Below are positions 8,531 through 18,641 of a DNA stretch of 64,000 nucleotides, piece by piece; positions within the stretch are counted from its first letter, which is position 1, and each line of letters begins with the position of its first letter. Under the pieces are notes generated by a model. It searched no databases. It was not told where the DNA came from and saw only the letters and a list, made by a program, of their open reading frames with translations. Where the stretch lies: NCBI RefSeq assembly GCF_900108185.1, contig NZ_FNVA01000001.1, forward strand, positions 186,001 through 250,000, read 5' to 3'. This DNA comes from Bryocella elongata. Lineage in GTDB: Bacteria; Acidobacteriota; Terriglobia; Terriglobales; Acidobacteriaceae. Position numbers and translations under genes: made by a program.

Positions 8531-11500
8531 ATGCTGAAAGTCTTGCCTGTGGTTCGCCGTAGTGGCGCGCTTGCGCTGTTGTGTGGGCTTTTCTCTGCCA
8601 CGATCGTTGTTGCACAGAAGCCGGCGGCGAAGCAGCCGGACGATCCGGAATACACCGCGAAGATCAAGGAGTACCTGACCGATCCGCGGTTCTCGACGGA
8701 GCTGGTGGATCATCTGCCGGCGTCGTCGACGATTCCCACGCCGCTGAAGTTCCTGGGCTCGATGCCGGGGCAGCCGGGCGAGCTGTATTACGCCGAAGAC
8801 ATCTATCGCTACTACCAGGAGCTGGCGAAGGACTCGCCGCGGGCGAAGTTCTGGAAGTTTCCGCTGAAGACCGAGGAGGGGCGCGACATGGTCGTGCTCG
8901 CGATCGGCAGCGAAGAGTCGATGAAGAACCTCGACAAGTACAAGGCTGACCTCGCGGCGCTGGGCGATCCGCGCAAGACGACCGAGGAGCAGGCGCAGAA
9001 GATCATTCACACGTCGAAGCCGATCTACTGGATCACGTCGGGTATTCATTCGCCCGAGACCGGTGGCCCGCAGATGCTGGTGGAGCTGGCGTACCGGCTG
9101 CTGGTGGAAGAGTCGCCGACGATCAAGAACATTCGCGATAACGCGATCATCTTCATCACGCCGGTGGTCGAGCCGGATGGCCGTGACAAGCAGGTGGACA
9201 CGTACTACTACGGCAAGAAGACGGGCAAGACGAAGCCTCCGCTGATGTACTGGGGCAAGTACGTGGCGCATGACAACAACCGCGATGGCATGGGCCAGCT
9301 GCTGCACCTGACACAGAACATTACGGCGGGCATGCTGGAGTGGCACCCGACGATCCTGCACGATCTGCATGAGGCGCAGTCGTACCTGTATGTGTCGACG
9401 GGCACGGGGCCGTATAACCCTTCGCTGGACCCGATTGCGATTGACGAGTGGTGGATGCTGGCCGAGACGGAAGTGATGGAGATGGCCAAGCGCGGTGTGC
9501 CGGGCGTCTTCACGTATGGCTACTACGATGGCTGGGTGCCGAACTATCTGTTCTGGATTGCAGAATCGCATAACTCGTTTGGGCGCTTCTACGAGGTGCA
9601 GTCGTATGGGCCGGATAACCAGCCCAACCTGCAACTGCCTGCGACGGCGACGAGCCGCGAGTGGTATCGGCCGAATCCTCCGCTGGCTTCGATCAAGTGG
9701 GGGCCGCGTGCGAATACGGACATCCAGGAGTCGGCGATCCTGATCGCGCTGAACAAGGTGGCGACCGAGAAGCAGCTGTATCTCGAGAACTACTGGATGA
9801 AGAGCAAGCGCAGCGTGGAGAAGGGCAAGGATGGCCCGACGTTTGGCTGGGTGATTCCTGCGGCGCAGAAGCATCGCGTGAACACGGTGGAGATGGTGAA
9901 TGATCTTCGCCACCAGGGCGTGGAGATCGAGGTTGCGCCGGCCGATGCGACCTATGGCGATGTGAAGGTGGCTGCGGGCGATTACATCATCCGCGCGGAC
10001 CAGCCGTATCGCACGCTGGTGGACCTGTACTTCAGTCTGCAGAACTATCCGATCACCAACCCCATCCCATACGACGACACGGGCTGGACGATGCCGCTGA
10101 TGCGCAACGTGACGGTGCGTGCGATTGCGGATAAAGCTGTGCTGGCGGGGCCGACGAAGCCGATCATGGCGGATGTTGTCGCGCCGGGTGTGATCGCAGG
10201 AACGGGTGACACGCTGGTGGTCGAGAACAACACGGACAACGTGCTGGCGACCTTCCGGTTCAAGAACCCGACGGTGAAGATGGAGGCCGCGGAGCAGGAC
10301 TTCACGGTCGATGGACACAAGCTGCGGGCGGGCGCGTTCGTCATCCATGATGCGAGCAACGCCGAGGTGAAGAGGTCGATCGACTCGTTGGGCTTGACGG
10401 CGTATCTCACGTCGGGCTTGACGGTGAAGACGCATCCGCTGACGGTGCCTCGTATCGGGTATGTGCACTCGTGGGCGCGCACGCAGGACGAAGGCTGGGT
10501 GCGTGCGGCGCTGGATCACTACGGCATTCCGTACACCTACTTTGCGGACCAGAAGCTGCGTGAGGGGCATCTGCGCGAGAAGTATGACGTGATCCTGCTG
10601 CCGTCGATCGGCGGCACGTCGGTGTCGCAGGTGAATGGGATTCCGAAGCTGCCGGGCGGCGATGCGGTGCCGTACAAGAAGAGCGACATCACGCCGAACC
10701 TGGGCGCGGAGGACTCTACGGATGACATACGCGGCGGTATGGGGATCGAGGGCGTGGCGGAGCTGGTGAAGTTCGTGGATGAGGGAGGGACGCTCATCAC
10801 CGAAGGCTCGACCTCGACGATTCTGCCGGACTATGGCATCACGTCGCTGGTCACCGTAGAGCATCCCACGAACTTGTACGCGAAGGGTGCGTTGATGCGC
10901 GGCATGATCAGTGACGCGCAGAGCCCTGTGATGTATGGCTACAACGGCACGCAGCTTCCGGTGTACTTCAGCCAGGAGCCTGTGCTGGCTGCGGCTTCGG
11001 GTGGTGGACGCGGCTTCGGCGGCGGGGGCTTCGGTGGAGCGCGCACCGTGCCGGGCGTGGGTGTGGACATTACGCCGAACGCTTCGCCGATTGCGTTGTC
11101 GCCGTATAACCCCGATGCCAACGATGAGCCGGAGGCCAAGGGGCTGCCGACGCTGGAGGCTGACGGTGCAGCGGCACGGGCTGCGGTGCGGCGGGGCGCT
11201 GGTGGCCGTGCTGGCGCAGGCGGAGGTGCTGGAGGTGGTCGCGGCGCCGAAGGGCCTGCTGAGCCTTCGCCGCGCGTGGTGCTGAGCTTCCCAACGAACC
11301 CGAACGACATCCTGCTTTCGGGCGAGCTGGCAGGCGGCACGGCGCTGAGTGGCCGGGCAATGATCGTGGATCAGCCGCTGGGCGAGGGGCACGTCGTGAT
11401 GTTTGCGATCCGGCCGTTCTGGCGCTGGCAGACGCAGGGCACCTTCGCGCTGGGCTTCAACACGATCATCAACTGGGACCACCTGGACGCAGGCAAGGCC

Positions 11501-11557
11501 GTTGCGACGGGTGGGCGTGGTGGTGCTGCTACAGCGGGGGACTCGCAGCAGCAGTAG
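8531..11557 (+). CDS. secreted M14-family zinc carboxypeptidase
   Basis: 1008 residues with a Sec signal peptide (about 1-28, ending VVAQ). The carboxypeptidase domain covers about 55-400: GIHSPETGG carries the HxxE zinc pair, DNNRDGMG follows, and HDLHEAQ is the likely third zinc ligand region. The C-terminal half has a glutamine-amidotransferase-like fold pattern (DVILLPSIGGTS, DEGGTLITEGSTS) typical of large secreted acidobacterial M14 enzymes. A Gly-rich low-complexity insert lies at about residues 825-930. It should trim peptides outside the inner membrane and appears monocistronic. Confidence 0.88.
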   Translation: MLKVLPVVRRSGALALLCGLFSATIVVAQKPAAKQPDDPEYTAKIKEYLTDPRFSTELVDHLPASSTIPTPLKFLGSMPGQPGELYYAEDIYRYYQELAKDSPRAKFWKFPLKTEEGRDMVVLAIGSEESMKNLDKYKADLAALGDPRKTTEEQAQKIIHTSKPIYWITSGIHSPETGGPQMLVELAYRLLVEESPTIKNIRDNAIIFITPVVEPDGRDKQVDTYYYGKKTGKTKPPLMYWGKYVAHDNNRDGMGQLLHLTQNITAGMLEWHPTILHDLHEAQSYLYVSTGTGPYNPSLDPIAIDEWWMLAETEVMEMAKRGVPGVFTYGYYDGWVPNYLFWIAESHNSFGRFYEVQSYGPDNQPNLQLPATATSREWYRPNPPLASIKWGPRANTDIQESAILIALNKVATEKQLYLENYWMKSKRSVEKGKDGPTFGWVIPAAQKHRVNTVEMVNDLRHQGVEIEVAPADATYGDVKVAAGDYIIRADQPYRTLVDLYFSLQNYPITNPIPYDDTGWTMPLMRNVTVRAIADKAVLAGPTKPIMADVVAPGVIAGTGDTLVVENNTDNVLATFRFKNPTVKMEAAEQDFTVDGHKLRAGAFVIHDASNAEVKRSIDSLGLTAYLTSGLTVKTHPLTVPRIGYVHSWARTQDEGWVRAALDHYGIPYTYFADQKLREGHLREKYDVILLPSIGGTSVSQVNGIPKLPGGDAVPYKKSDITPNLGAEDSTDDIRGGMGIEGVAELVKFVDEGGTLITEGSTSTILPDYGITSLVTVEHPTNLYAKGALMRGMISDAQSPVMYGYNGTQLPVYFSQEPVLAAASGGGRGFGGGGFGGARTVPGVGVDITPNASPIALSPYNPDANDEPEAKGLPTLEADGAAARAAVRRGAGGRAGAGGGAGGGRGAEGPAEPSPRVVLSFPTNPNDILLSGELAGGTALSGRAMIVDQPLGEGHVVMFAIRPFWRWQTQGTFALGFNTIINWDHLDAGKAVATGGRGGAATAGDSQQQ

Positions 11558-11688
11558 CAGGAGGGCGGGAGCCGGGCTCAGCGATGCGGCGGCTCCCGGC
11601 TCTTGCGATTCCGCGAGCAGGCGGTTGCACTTGTGAGTGCTCGCGTGGGACACGTACACTTCGGCAACTCAAGGGTCGAAGGTAGCCG

Positions 11689-12795
11689 ATGAATCGCCGC
11701 AAATTTCTTACATCCAGCAGCATGGCCACGCTGGCGCTGGGCTCTTCAGCCGCGCCAGCCGAGCCAGGTGCTGCGTCCGTGCCGCGCAGCGCCACTGGCC
11801 CGGCCACCATGAAGCTCGGCTGCCAGAGTGAGCCGACTACGGATTCGCACCTGAAGTTCCTGGCGCGGTACGGGGTTCGCAACATCTGCGGCTACCCGGA
11901 GGTCGCCGATGGGCGCGTCTATGCGACGGTCGAAGAGCTGACGCGGATGAAGGGCCTGGCTGCGAGCAACGGCATCGCCATCGACTGCGTGGGGCCGCCG
12001 ATCCTTACGTCGAGCTACGTCGACAAGGAGAGGCATCCGGCGATCATGCTGGCGCGGAGCCCGGAACGCGATCGGGATATCGAGGACTTTCAGAAGCTGA
12101 TCCGCAACTGCGCGCAAACTGGCCTGCCAGCGATCAAGTACAACATGAGCCTTCTCGGTGTACTGCGCGTCGGGCGTGTTCCGGGGCGGGGCGACAGCAC
12201 CTACAGCCAGTGGAAGCTCGCGGCGGCGCACCCGGAGACTCCGCTGACGATTGCGGGCCGCGTGGATGCGGATATGTTCTGGGAGCGCATTACGTACTTT
12301 CTCGACCGGGTGGTGCCGGTGGCGAACGAGTACAAGGTACGGCTTGCGTGCCATCCGCAGGACCCCGGTGTGCCGCCGGAGGGCTACCAGGGAGTGGACC
12401 GCGTGCTGGGCACGGTGGATGGGCTCAAGCGGTTCATCACCATCCGTGAGAGCCCCTACCATGGGCTGAACTTCTGCCAGGGCACGGTGTCGGAGATGCT
12501 GGCGGATCCGGGGCGCGAGATCTACGACGTGATCCGCTACTTCGGGTCGCGGGGGAAGATCTTCAATGTGCACTTCCGCAATATTCGAGGACACCGCAAC
12601 GACTTTGTCGAGGTGTATCCCGACGAAGGCGATGTGGACATGGTGAAGGCGATTCGGGTTTACCAGGAGGTCCGGTATCCCTACCTGCTGATGCCGGACC
12701 ATGTGCCGCAGGCGGCGAGCGATCCAGGCGGGCTGCAGTCCTTCGCGTTCTCGTACGGATACATCCGGGGCCTGATCCAGTCGCTGGAGGCTTGA
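11689..12795 (+). CDS. mannonate-dehydratase-like TIM-barrel protein with Tat-type signal
   Basis: 368 residues resembling UxuA (D-mannonate to 2-keto-3-deoxygluconate). Family blocks visible are CHPQDP, GLNFCQGTVSEM, HFRNIRG and MPDHVP, which place the metal-site Cys and His residues in the expected order. Unlike textbook cytoplasmic UxuA it begins MNRRKFLTSSSMATLALGSSAA, a twin-arginine-like signal, followed by a linker before the barrel starts near residue 41 (MKLGCQSE). It could act in the periplasm on uronic acids from plant polymers. Whether the enzyme keeps UxuA activity is not certain. Confidence 0.75.
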   Translation: MNRRKFLTSSSMATLALGSSAAPAEPGAASVPRSATGPATMKLGCQSEPTTDSHLKFLARYGVRNICGYPEVADGRVYATVEELTRMKGLAASNGIAIDCVGPPILTSSYVDKERHPAIMLARSPERDRDIEDFQKLIRNCAQTGLPAIKYNMSLLGVLRVGRVPGRGDSTYSQWKLAAAHPETPLTIAGRVDADMFWERITYFLDRVVPVANEYKVRLACHPQDPGVPPEGYQGVDRVLGTVDGLKRFITIRESPYHGLNFCQGTVSEMLADPGREIYDVIRYFGSRGKIFNVHFRNIRGHRNDFVEVYPDEGDVDMVKAIRVYQEVRYPYLLMPDHVPQAASDPGGLQSFAFSYGYIRGLIQSLEA

Positions 12796-12855
12796 CCGCG
12801 CCGCGGTTGTATCGACGTAAAGGTGCGGCGCTTTGCTTTTGTTATCAGTAAGAGG

Positions 12856-12966
12856 TGTCATCCCGAGCGACGGCGTGGGACCTGCAGACCTTCTGTGCTG
12901 GTACCTAGCTGCAGGTTTCTCCACTTCGCAGGACGATAAAGCCGTCCTGCTCCGGTCGAAATGACA
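12856..12966. repeat. about 110-bp dispersed intergenic repeat, copy 1
   Basis: Starts TGTCATCCCGAGCGA and ends CGGTCGAAATGACA, which are imperfect inverted copies of each other. The inner part (GCAGGTTTCTCCACT, GGACGAT, then GTCC and CGGTCG) is shared with 20383-20491. It fills most of the gap between the mannonate-dehydratase-like gene and the convergent outer-membrane gene. No coding content is seen. Confidence 0.8.
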
Positions 12967-13007
12967 CACTATCAGGTTGTATATGTCGAAAAGGCCCAGG
13001 CGCTGGC

Positions 13008-13856
13008 TTAGTGCGTGAAGGCGCGGAAGAGGTTTTCGCCGCTGGCCTCTTCTTTGCCGCTCTTGTCGTCTTCTTTGGCCTTGGGCCACGTCCAGTAGGC
13101 TGCGAGGTAGGTGTAGGTCTCGGGCGCCCAGACGACGCTGTGGCCGCCCGCGAAGAGCAGCTGGAAGTGGTCTCCGAAGGCGTAGTAGCCACCGAAGTCG
13201 GCGAGGATGGCGCGATCGCCTGCGACGTCGGGCCGGCCTTCGGCTCCGTGGCCGAAGAGCTCGACGCCGAGAACCAGCTTCTCCGTGAATTTGTGCTGGC
13301 TGAGGAAGCCGGCGAAGGGGTAGTTGTAATAGCCGGTCTGGGGGACGATGGCTTCGCCGCCGCCGAGGTACTCGGTCCACTTGTCGTCCTGGAAGCCTTT
13401 CTTGAACCAGACGGGGACGCGGTACCAGGTCTTGCCTACGCCGAGTCCGCGGGAGGCGTCGCCGGTGGGCAGCTCGACGAAGGGGAAGATGCCGGTTTCG
13501 GGGATGAGCTTCGATTCAGGGAGAAGCTTTAGCTTCACGCCAAGCTCGATGTCGCCGACGCCGTGGGTGACGGTGCCGTCGGGGTTGAAGGCGTTCACGA
13601 AGGGCAGGACGAAGTGGAACTGCGTGCGCGGTGCGATGCCGAAGTTCATCTCGTAGCTGGGCGCCAGCAGGGTCGTGCCGGCGTGCTGCGAGCTGTCGGA
13701 CAGGGAGAAGGCGTACATCTCGAAGTGGTGGTAGTCGACGGGGTCGGGATCGTCGGTCTGGTAGGGCGGGCCGGCCTGGGCGTGCGCTTGGGAGCAGGCG
13801 AGAAGGGTGCCGACGAGGCAAAGCAGCCGGGCCAGAATGGAGCTCATCCGAAACAT
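13008..13856 (-). CDS. predicted outer-membrane beta-barrel protein
   Basis: 282 residues with a signal peptide (to about residue 27, SQAHAQ). The mature start PYQTDDPDPVDYHHFEMY and the alternating strands (APRTQFHFVLPFVNAF, GVGDIELGVKLKLL, GIFPFVELPTGD) fit the family described as the MetA pathway of phenol degradation or outer-membrane transporter-like proteins. The ending is charged (KAKEDDKSGKEEASGEN). Function is unknown beyond likely outer-membrane location. ATGs at 13856 and 13847 are both possible. Confidence 0.75.
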   Translation of the reverse strand: MFRMSSILARLLCLVGTLLACSQAHAQAGPPYQTDDPDPVDYHHFEMYAFSLSDSSQHAGTTLLAPSYEMNFGIAPRTQFHFVLPFVNAFNPDGTVTHGVGDIELGVKLKLLPESKLIPETGIFPFVELPTGDASRGLGVGKTWYRVPVWFKKGFQDDKWTEYLGGGEAIVPQTGYYNYPFAGFLSQHKFTEKLVLGVELFGHGAEGRPDVAGDRAILADFGGYYAFGDHFQLLFAGGHSVVWAPETYTYLAAYWTWPKAKEDDKSGKEEASGENLFRAFTH

Positions 13857-13949
13857 GTTGTCACCGGACGGTTACAACGGCATCATGCGCGGCCTCGTTC
13901 ATCATGACGTTGTGTTCATACGAAATAGCGGCCCATCGAATGCGTAAAC

Positions 13950-13982
13950 GCACGAGGCCCGCTCGATGAGCGGGCCTCGTGC
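13950..13982 (-). terminator. terminator downstream of mdh
   Basis: 15-bp perfect stem (GCACGAGGCCCGCTC / GAGCGGGCCTCGTGC) with a minimal 3-nt loop, 21 bases after the mdh stop on the minus strand. Only a short GTTT follows, so strength is uncertain. Confidence 0.75.
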
Positions 13983-14002
13983 AGAGCGGGTTGTGACAGT
14001 CG

Positions 14003-14971
<969 letters not shown>

Positions 14972-15092
14972 CTACGATGATAGTCCCCGGGATGCGGCGT
15001 TCGCTTTGCCGTGGCGATTAGCGAACGTCGGCGTGCGTCGTTCTGAAAGGGTCGTGGGTGATCTGGTCATGAGACAAGCAGAGAAAGCAAAA

Positions 15093-15114
15093 ACCCCGCG
15101 CCGAAGCACGGGGT
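15093..15114 (-). terminator. terminator with UUCG loop after the PEP-CTERM gene
   Basis: On the minus strand ACCCCGTGC-TTCG-GCGCGGGGT forms a 9-bp stem (one G-U) closed by a C(UUCG)G tetraloop and followed by TTTTT. Confidence 0.9.
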
Positions 15115-15136
15115 CTTGGATGAAACAGGTCCGAAG

Positions 15137-15724
15137 TTACGCTACGCGGAACTTCCGGCCAGCCACGAGGGCCATTGCCAGCAGGCCGGTGCCGAGGAGC
15201 ACCAGAGCGCTGGGCTCAGGCGTGCCAACGGTGAGCTGCGCGGAGAAGTTCTGGTCGCCAGCGCCTACACCGGAGTTGGTGAGGCTGAACGCGCCGTAGT
15301 AGTCCACGCCAGGGTAGTCGGAGTCGGTGAAGTAGCCAAGACCGGTGAACGAGCCCTTGGTGCTGACGGTCGCGGCCGTGTACGAATCAACCTCGGTGAG
15401 GTAGAACGTCAGGGTCGTGCCACCGAGAACCATCGTGAACAGCTCTTCGGGAGTGCTGATCGTGCCGAGGTTGATCGGCGAGAGAAGGGTAAGCGTCGCG
15501 GACCCATAGGTTCCACGCGTGGTGTTGTAGGACGTGTCGAAGGTGGGCGAGCCGGCGTTGTACGTGAACGTGTTGCTCGCGATCGTACCGTAGCCGCCAT
15601 AGGTGAACGTTCCGTACGGAGCAGGATTGGTGGGAGTAGCCTTGGCGGAGGGGACCGCCAAGAAGAATAGCGCAGCCACGAGCGTGAAAATTGCCGCGGC
15701 ATTACGAGTGAAGGCAGACTTCAT
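15137..15724 (-). CDS. PEP-CTERM sorting-domain protein
   Basis: 195 residues: a Sec signal peptide (1-29, ending PSAKA), a beta-rich Thr/Ser/Gly-rich middle, and a C-terminal PEP-CTERM signal at about 169-195 (TPEPSALVLLGTGLLAMALV, then AGRKFRVA): the Pro-Glu-Pro motif, a hydrophobic helix and basic residues. The family is processed by exosortase and linked to exopolysaccharide. No exosortase gene is in this window. The middle domain is not recognised. Confidence 0.88.
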   Translation of the reverse strand: MKSAFTRNAAAIFTLVAALFFLAVPSAKATPTNPAPYGTFTYGGYGTIASNTFTYNAGSPTFDTSYNTTRGTYGSATLTLLSPINLGTISTPEELFTMVLGGTTLTFYLTEVDSYTAATVSTKGSFTGLGYFTDSDYPGVDYYGAFSLTNSGVGAGDQNFSAQLTVGTPEPSALVLLGTGLLAMALVAGRKFRVA

Positions 15725-15756
15725 GGAAGCACCTCAGGGGGTATTGCGAATGCCTA

Positions 15757-15786
15757 AGCATGCCGTCATAACCGTGGGCGTGTCAA
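15757..15786 (-). promoter_or_regulatory. candidate sigma-70 promoter of the PEP-CTERM gene
   Basis: On the minus strand a perfect TTGACA (complement of 15781-15786) is followed about 18 bases later by CATGCT, a weak -10. It lies about 35-60 bases before the start codon. The rest of the 318-bp gap up to glnA (15787-15992) shows nothing I recognise. Confidence 0.35.
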
Positions 15787-15992
15787 TAACTTTCGACGGT
15801 TTTCCAGCTTTTTCTACATAGCCATCTTTTGTGTCGGTTTGGAGATTACCGAAAGGTGGTACCGGAGTCGGCAGAGGGGGGAATTGATGTGTATGGACGG
15901 GGAATAGATGGCGAAATTCAGGTGACTGGAAACGAGTGGATAACTTGTGGGAATCGAGTCCGGATCCGGACGTGGTGTCGCGTAAGAAGGCA

Positions 15993-16018
15993 AAACCCCG
16001 GCCGGGTGGCCGGGGTTT
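15993..16018 (-). terminator. terminator of glnA
   Basis: AAACCCCGGCC pairs with GGCCGGGGTTT over 11 bp with a 4-nt loop, 25 bases past the glnA stop. On the minus strand the stem ends in TTTT. Confidence 0.88.
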
Positions 16019-16042
16019 CTGTGCTGCGGTGGGCAGAGGTCA

Positions 16043-17476
16043 CTAGAACTGGCCCCAGAGGAGCTGGTTGTAGACCTCGTGGTGGAACTGGACCTCGGAG
16101 GCCTTGACGACCGTGCCGAGCAGACGGGGGCAGCGGTCGGCCGAAGCCTGCTTCAGCTCGGCGTAGCGGGCCTTGACGTCCTCCCCCAGGAGCTCGGTGG
16201 TCCATTCGGCCGATTTGAAGTCCTCGATGGCGGTGTAGATGTTGTCAGGCAGGTAACGCTCGGCCTGGCGGAGGTTCTTGATCTTCGCGACGTTGCCGGT
16301 GAGGCCGGTCTTGAAGACGGTGTAGAGGACGGCGTAGGGGTTGGCGTCCGGCCCGACCGAACGGACCTCGACACGGGCCGACTTCTCGTTGCCGATGGGG
16401 ATACGAACCATCGAGCCACGATCGGTGGCCGAGGCCTTGATCTGGTTCGGGGCCTCGAAGTGAGGATCCAGGCGGCGATAGGCGTTCACCGAAGCGTTGA
16501 GCAGCAGGCAGATGTCATTGCCGTGGGTGAGGATCTTGTCCACGAACGTCCACGCCATCTTGGAGATCTTCTCTTCGCCCTTGGGATCCCAGAAGAGGTT
16601 CTTGCCGGCCTTGTTGGTGATGGACACGTTGGTGTGCATGCCCGAACCGTTGACGCCGACGACCGGCTTGGGGAGGAAGCTGGCGGTCATGCCCATCTGG
16701 TTGGCGACCTGGCGGCAGATCAGCTTGTAGAGCTGGATCTGGTCGGCCGCGGCGACGGCGTCGCCGTAGGTGTAGTTGATCTCGAACTGCGAGGGAGCGA
16801 CTTCGGGGTGATCCTTCTCGTTCTCGAAGCCCATCGCGCGCTGCACTTCGGCGGAGAGGTCGATGAACTCGCGGAGCGGGTCGCCAGGCAGGGAGTGGTA
16901 GTAGCCGCCCTGGTTGGTGTACTCGAACTTGCCGGTGAGGGGGAAGTTGCGCTCGGCGTCGAGGCCCTCGAAGAGGAAGCCTTCGATCTCGTTGGCGGCG
17001 TTGAGGGTGTAGCCGTTCTTCTCGTACTGCTCCTTGCAGAAGGCCTTGAGCACGCCGCGGAGATCGCCGACGTAGTGGGAGCCGTTCTTGTCGATGACCT
17101 CACCGAAGACGAGGACCTTGCCGGAGCCGAAGACGTCGGCGGGGGCGTAGTAGAAGGCGGCCCAATCGAGGGCGAGCCGGAGATCGGACTCGCGCTGGGC
17201 GGTAAAGCCGCGGATCGAGCTGCCGTCGAAGGTCAGGTTGTCGTAGCTCTTGAGCAGGAACTTCTTGTCGTAATCGAGCATGTGGAGACGGCCCTCGAGA
17301 TCCGAGAACAACACCGTCACGGCCTTGATGCCCTTGGTGTCTGTCAGCCACTTCACGCGCTCTTCCTGAATCGTCTCGGGATCAACGCGCTTCTTGCGCT
17401 GTTCCTTGGCCTGCAGGTTGAGCTCTTCGAGCTCCTCGTACGACAACTCCAGAAAGTCGCGGTAATCGCTGGGCAT
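16043..17476 (-). CDS. glnA: glutamine synthetase, type I
   Basis: 477 residues. It makes glutamine from glutamate, ammonia and ATP. Motifs in order are the beta-grasp FDGSSIRGF near 88, NEIEGFLF (metal Glu region), NGSGMHTNVS (ammonia/His region), and GSMVRIPIG for the substrate loop, then EVRSVGPDANPY. The N-terminus is slightly longer than in E. coli GlnA. AAGGAG lies 4 bases before the ATG. A 10-bp-arm palindrome overlaps the expected -35 region (see separate entry), suggesting repression or activation by a nitrogen regulator. I cannot tell the adenylylation state from sequence. Confidence 0.96.
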   Translation of the reverse strand: MPSDYRDFLELSYEELEELNLQAKEQRKKRVDPETIQEERVKWLTDTKGIKAVTVLFSDLEGRLHMLDYDKKFLLKSYDNLTFDGSSIRGFTAQRESDLRLALDWAAFYYAPADVFGSGKVLVFGEVIDKNGSHYVGDLRGVLKAFCKEQYEKNGYTLNAANEIEGFLFEGLDAERNFPLTGKFEYTNQGGYYHSLPGDPLREFIDLSAEVQRAMGFENEKDHPEVAPSQFEINYTYGDAVAAADQIQLYKLICRQVANQMGMTASFLPKPVVGVNGSGMHTNVSITNKAGKNLFWDPKGEEKISKMAWTFVDKILTHGNDICLLLNASVNAYRRLDPHFEAPNQIKASATDRGSMVRIPIGNEKSARVEVRSVGPDANPYAVLYTVFKTGLTGNVAKIKNLRQAERYLPDNIYTAIEDFKSAEWTTELLGEDVKARYAELKQASADRCPRLLGTVVKASEVQFHHEVYNQLLWGQF

Positions 17477-17515
17477 GGTGCTCCTTCAAGAAAAAGAGAT
17501 GAGAGGTTGAAGAAA

Positions 17516-17547
17516 AGTGTAGCGTGGCGCACGGCCGGTGCGCCACG
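17516..17547 (-). promoter_or_regulatory. glnA promoter with perfect palindromic operator candidate
   Basis: CGTGGCGCAC-GGCCG-GTGCGCCACG is a perfect 10-bp-arm palindrome at 17523-17547. On the minus strand it is followed directly by TACACT (complement of 17516-17521), a fair -10, about 40 bases before the glnA ATG. The palindrome therefore covers the spacer and -35 positions, as an operator would. Confidence 0.6.
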
Positions 17548-17700
17548 AACATTGAGTGCGGAAGGCGGGTCGATTCACTCGAAACAAGGCCCGATCGGCC
17601 CCGGCCATTCGATTCAAAAATATCAGAAACCCGTCAGGCAGGCGGGTTTGGGGTTTGAAAGCCAGGGAACCGGAAGGGCGTGTCCGCTCGTATCGGGGAT

Positions 17701-18522
17701 ATGCGATATGCGGCGATCATGAATTGGATGGGGCTGTCGGTAGCGTGTGTCTGCGCTCACGCAGCTCTTGCGCAGAAGCCTGCGGAGCCTCAGCAACCAG
17801 CGGTGCGGGTGATGGTGGTGGGCGTATTTCACATGTCCAATCCAGGGCATGACCTGCATAACCTCAAGGTCGATGACGTGCTGTCGGCGCCGATGCAGAA
17901 GCAGATTGAGCAGGTGAATGCAGGGATGTCGCGGTTTCGCCCGACGGTGGTGATGGCGGAGTGGCCGGAGAAGCAGGCAGACGAAAGATACTCGCAGTTT
18001 CTTGCAGGGACGCTGCCGCCGAGCCGCAACGAGGTGGTGCAGCTGGGTTTTCGGCTGGCCAAGTCGGCTGGACTGCAGCGTGTCGAGGGAATCGACGCGG
18101 ATGGGGAGTTCCCGTACGAGGCGGTGCAGAAGTTTGCGGAGACGCATGGCCAGGCGGATGTCCTGGCGAGGGCCAATGCGGCGATCCAGGCGAAGGTGGA
18201 TCGGCAGGCGAAGATCCTCTCCGGGCAGGGAGTGGGCGCGACTCTGCGCTTCCTTAACGATCCTGTGTTGCTGCGTGACGACAATGCCTTCTACCGGGAG
18301 ATGCTGCGGGTTGGCAGCGGGACGGATCAGCCCGGGGCGGAGCTGTTGACCGCGTGGTATCACCGGAACTTCCTGATCTGCTCGAACCTCATCCAACACA
18401 CGAAGCCCGGGGACAGGGTGGTGGTGTTCTATGGCGCGGGGCACGCCTTTCTGCTGAGACAGTGTGTGGCGGAGACGCCGGGATTCGAACTGGTGGAACC
18501 AAACGGCTTTCTGCCTCGCTGA
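17701..18522 (+). CDS. DUF5694-domain exported protein
   Basis: About 273 residues with a likely signal peptide (MRYAAIMNWMGLSVACVCAHAALAQ). The conserved GVFHMSNPGHDLHN block, the VVMAEWPEKQADERY block, and the C-terminal GDRVVVFYGAGHAFLLRQC fit DUF5694, a family of unknown function with resemblance to TraB/PrgY-like folds. Start choice among GTG 17680, ATG 17701 and ATG 17719 is uncertain; 17701 gives the most typical signal peptide. An inverted repeat (AAACCCG / CGGGTTT at about 17626-17648) precedes it. Confidence 0.72.
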   Translation: MRYAAIMNWMGLSVACVCAHAALAQKPAEPQQPAVRVMVVGVFHMSNPGHDLHNLKVDDVLSAPMQKQIEQVNAGMSRFRPTVVMAEWPEKQADERYSQFLAGTLPPSRNEVVQLGFRLAKSAGLQRVEGIDADGEFPYEAVQKFAETHGQADVLARANAAIQAKVDRQAKILSGQGVGATLRFLNDPVLLRDDNAFYREMLRVGSGTDQPGAELLTAWYHRNFLICSNLIQHTKPGDRVVVFYGAGHAFLLRQCVAETPGFELVEPNGFLPR

Positions 18523-18641
18523 ACGTGTTGCGGCGCCGGGTGCAAGGCACGCTGGTGGGAGTGTTTTGCAGTCCCATCGAGTCGTTCTGCAGCGCCAGCT
18601 CATCTATAGAGGTTGATCCAGGATAGTGGGAGAATAGAAGC

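Noticed and set aside
8504..11659. Open frame of over 1000 codons on the minus strand, opposite the M14 gene
   Set aside because: Arg/His/Leu-rich shadow of a GC-rich gene with no domain motif; the plus-strand frame has a signal peptide and zinc site.
17626..17648. AAACCCG...CGGGTTT hairpin before the DUF5694 gene as a terminator
   Set aside because: No gene upstream on the plus strand and no T-run there; kept only as a note.
16079..17722. Open frame of about 547 codons opposite glnA
   Set aside because: Gly/Val/Leu/Glu-rich shadow; glnA on the other strand has all catalytic motifs.
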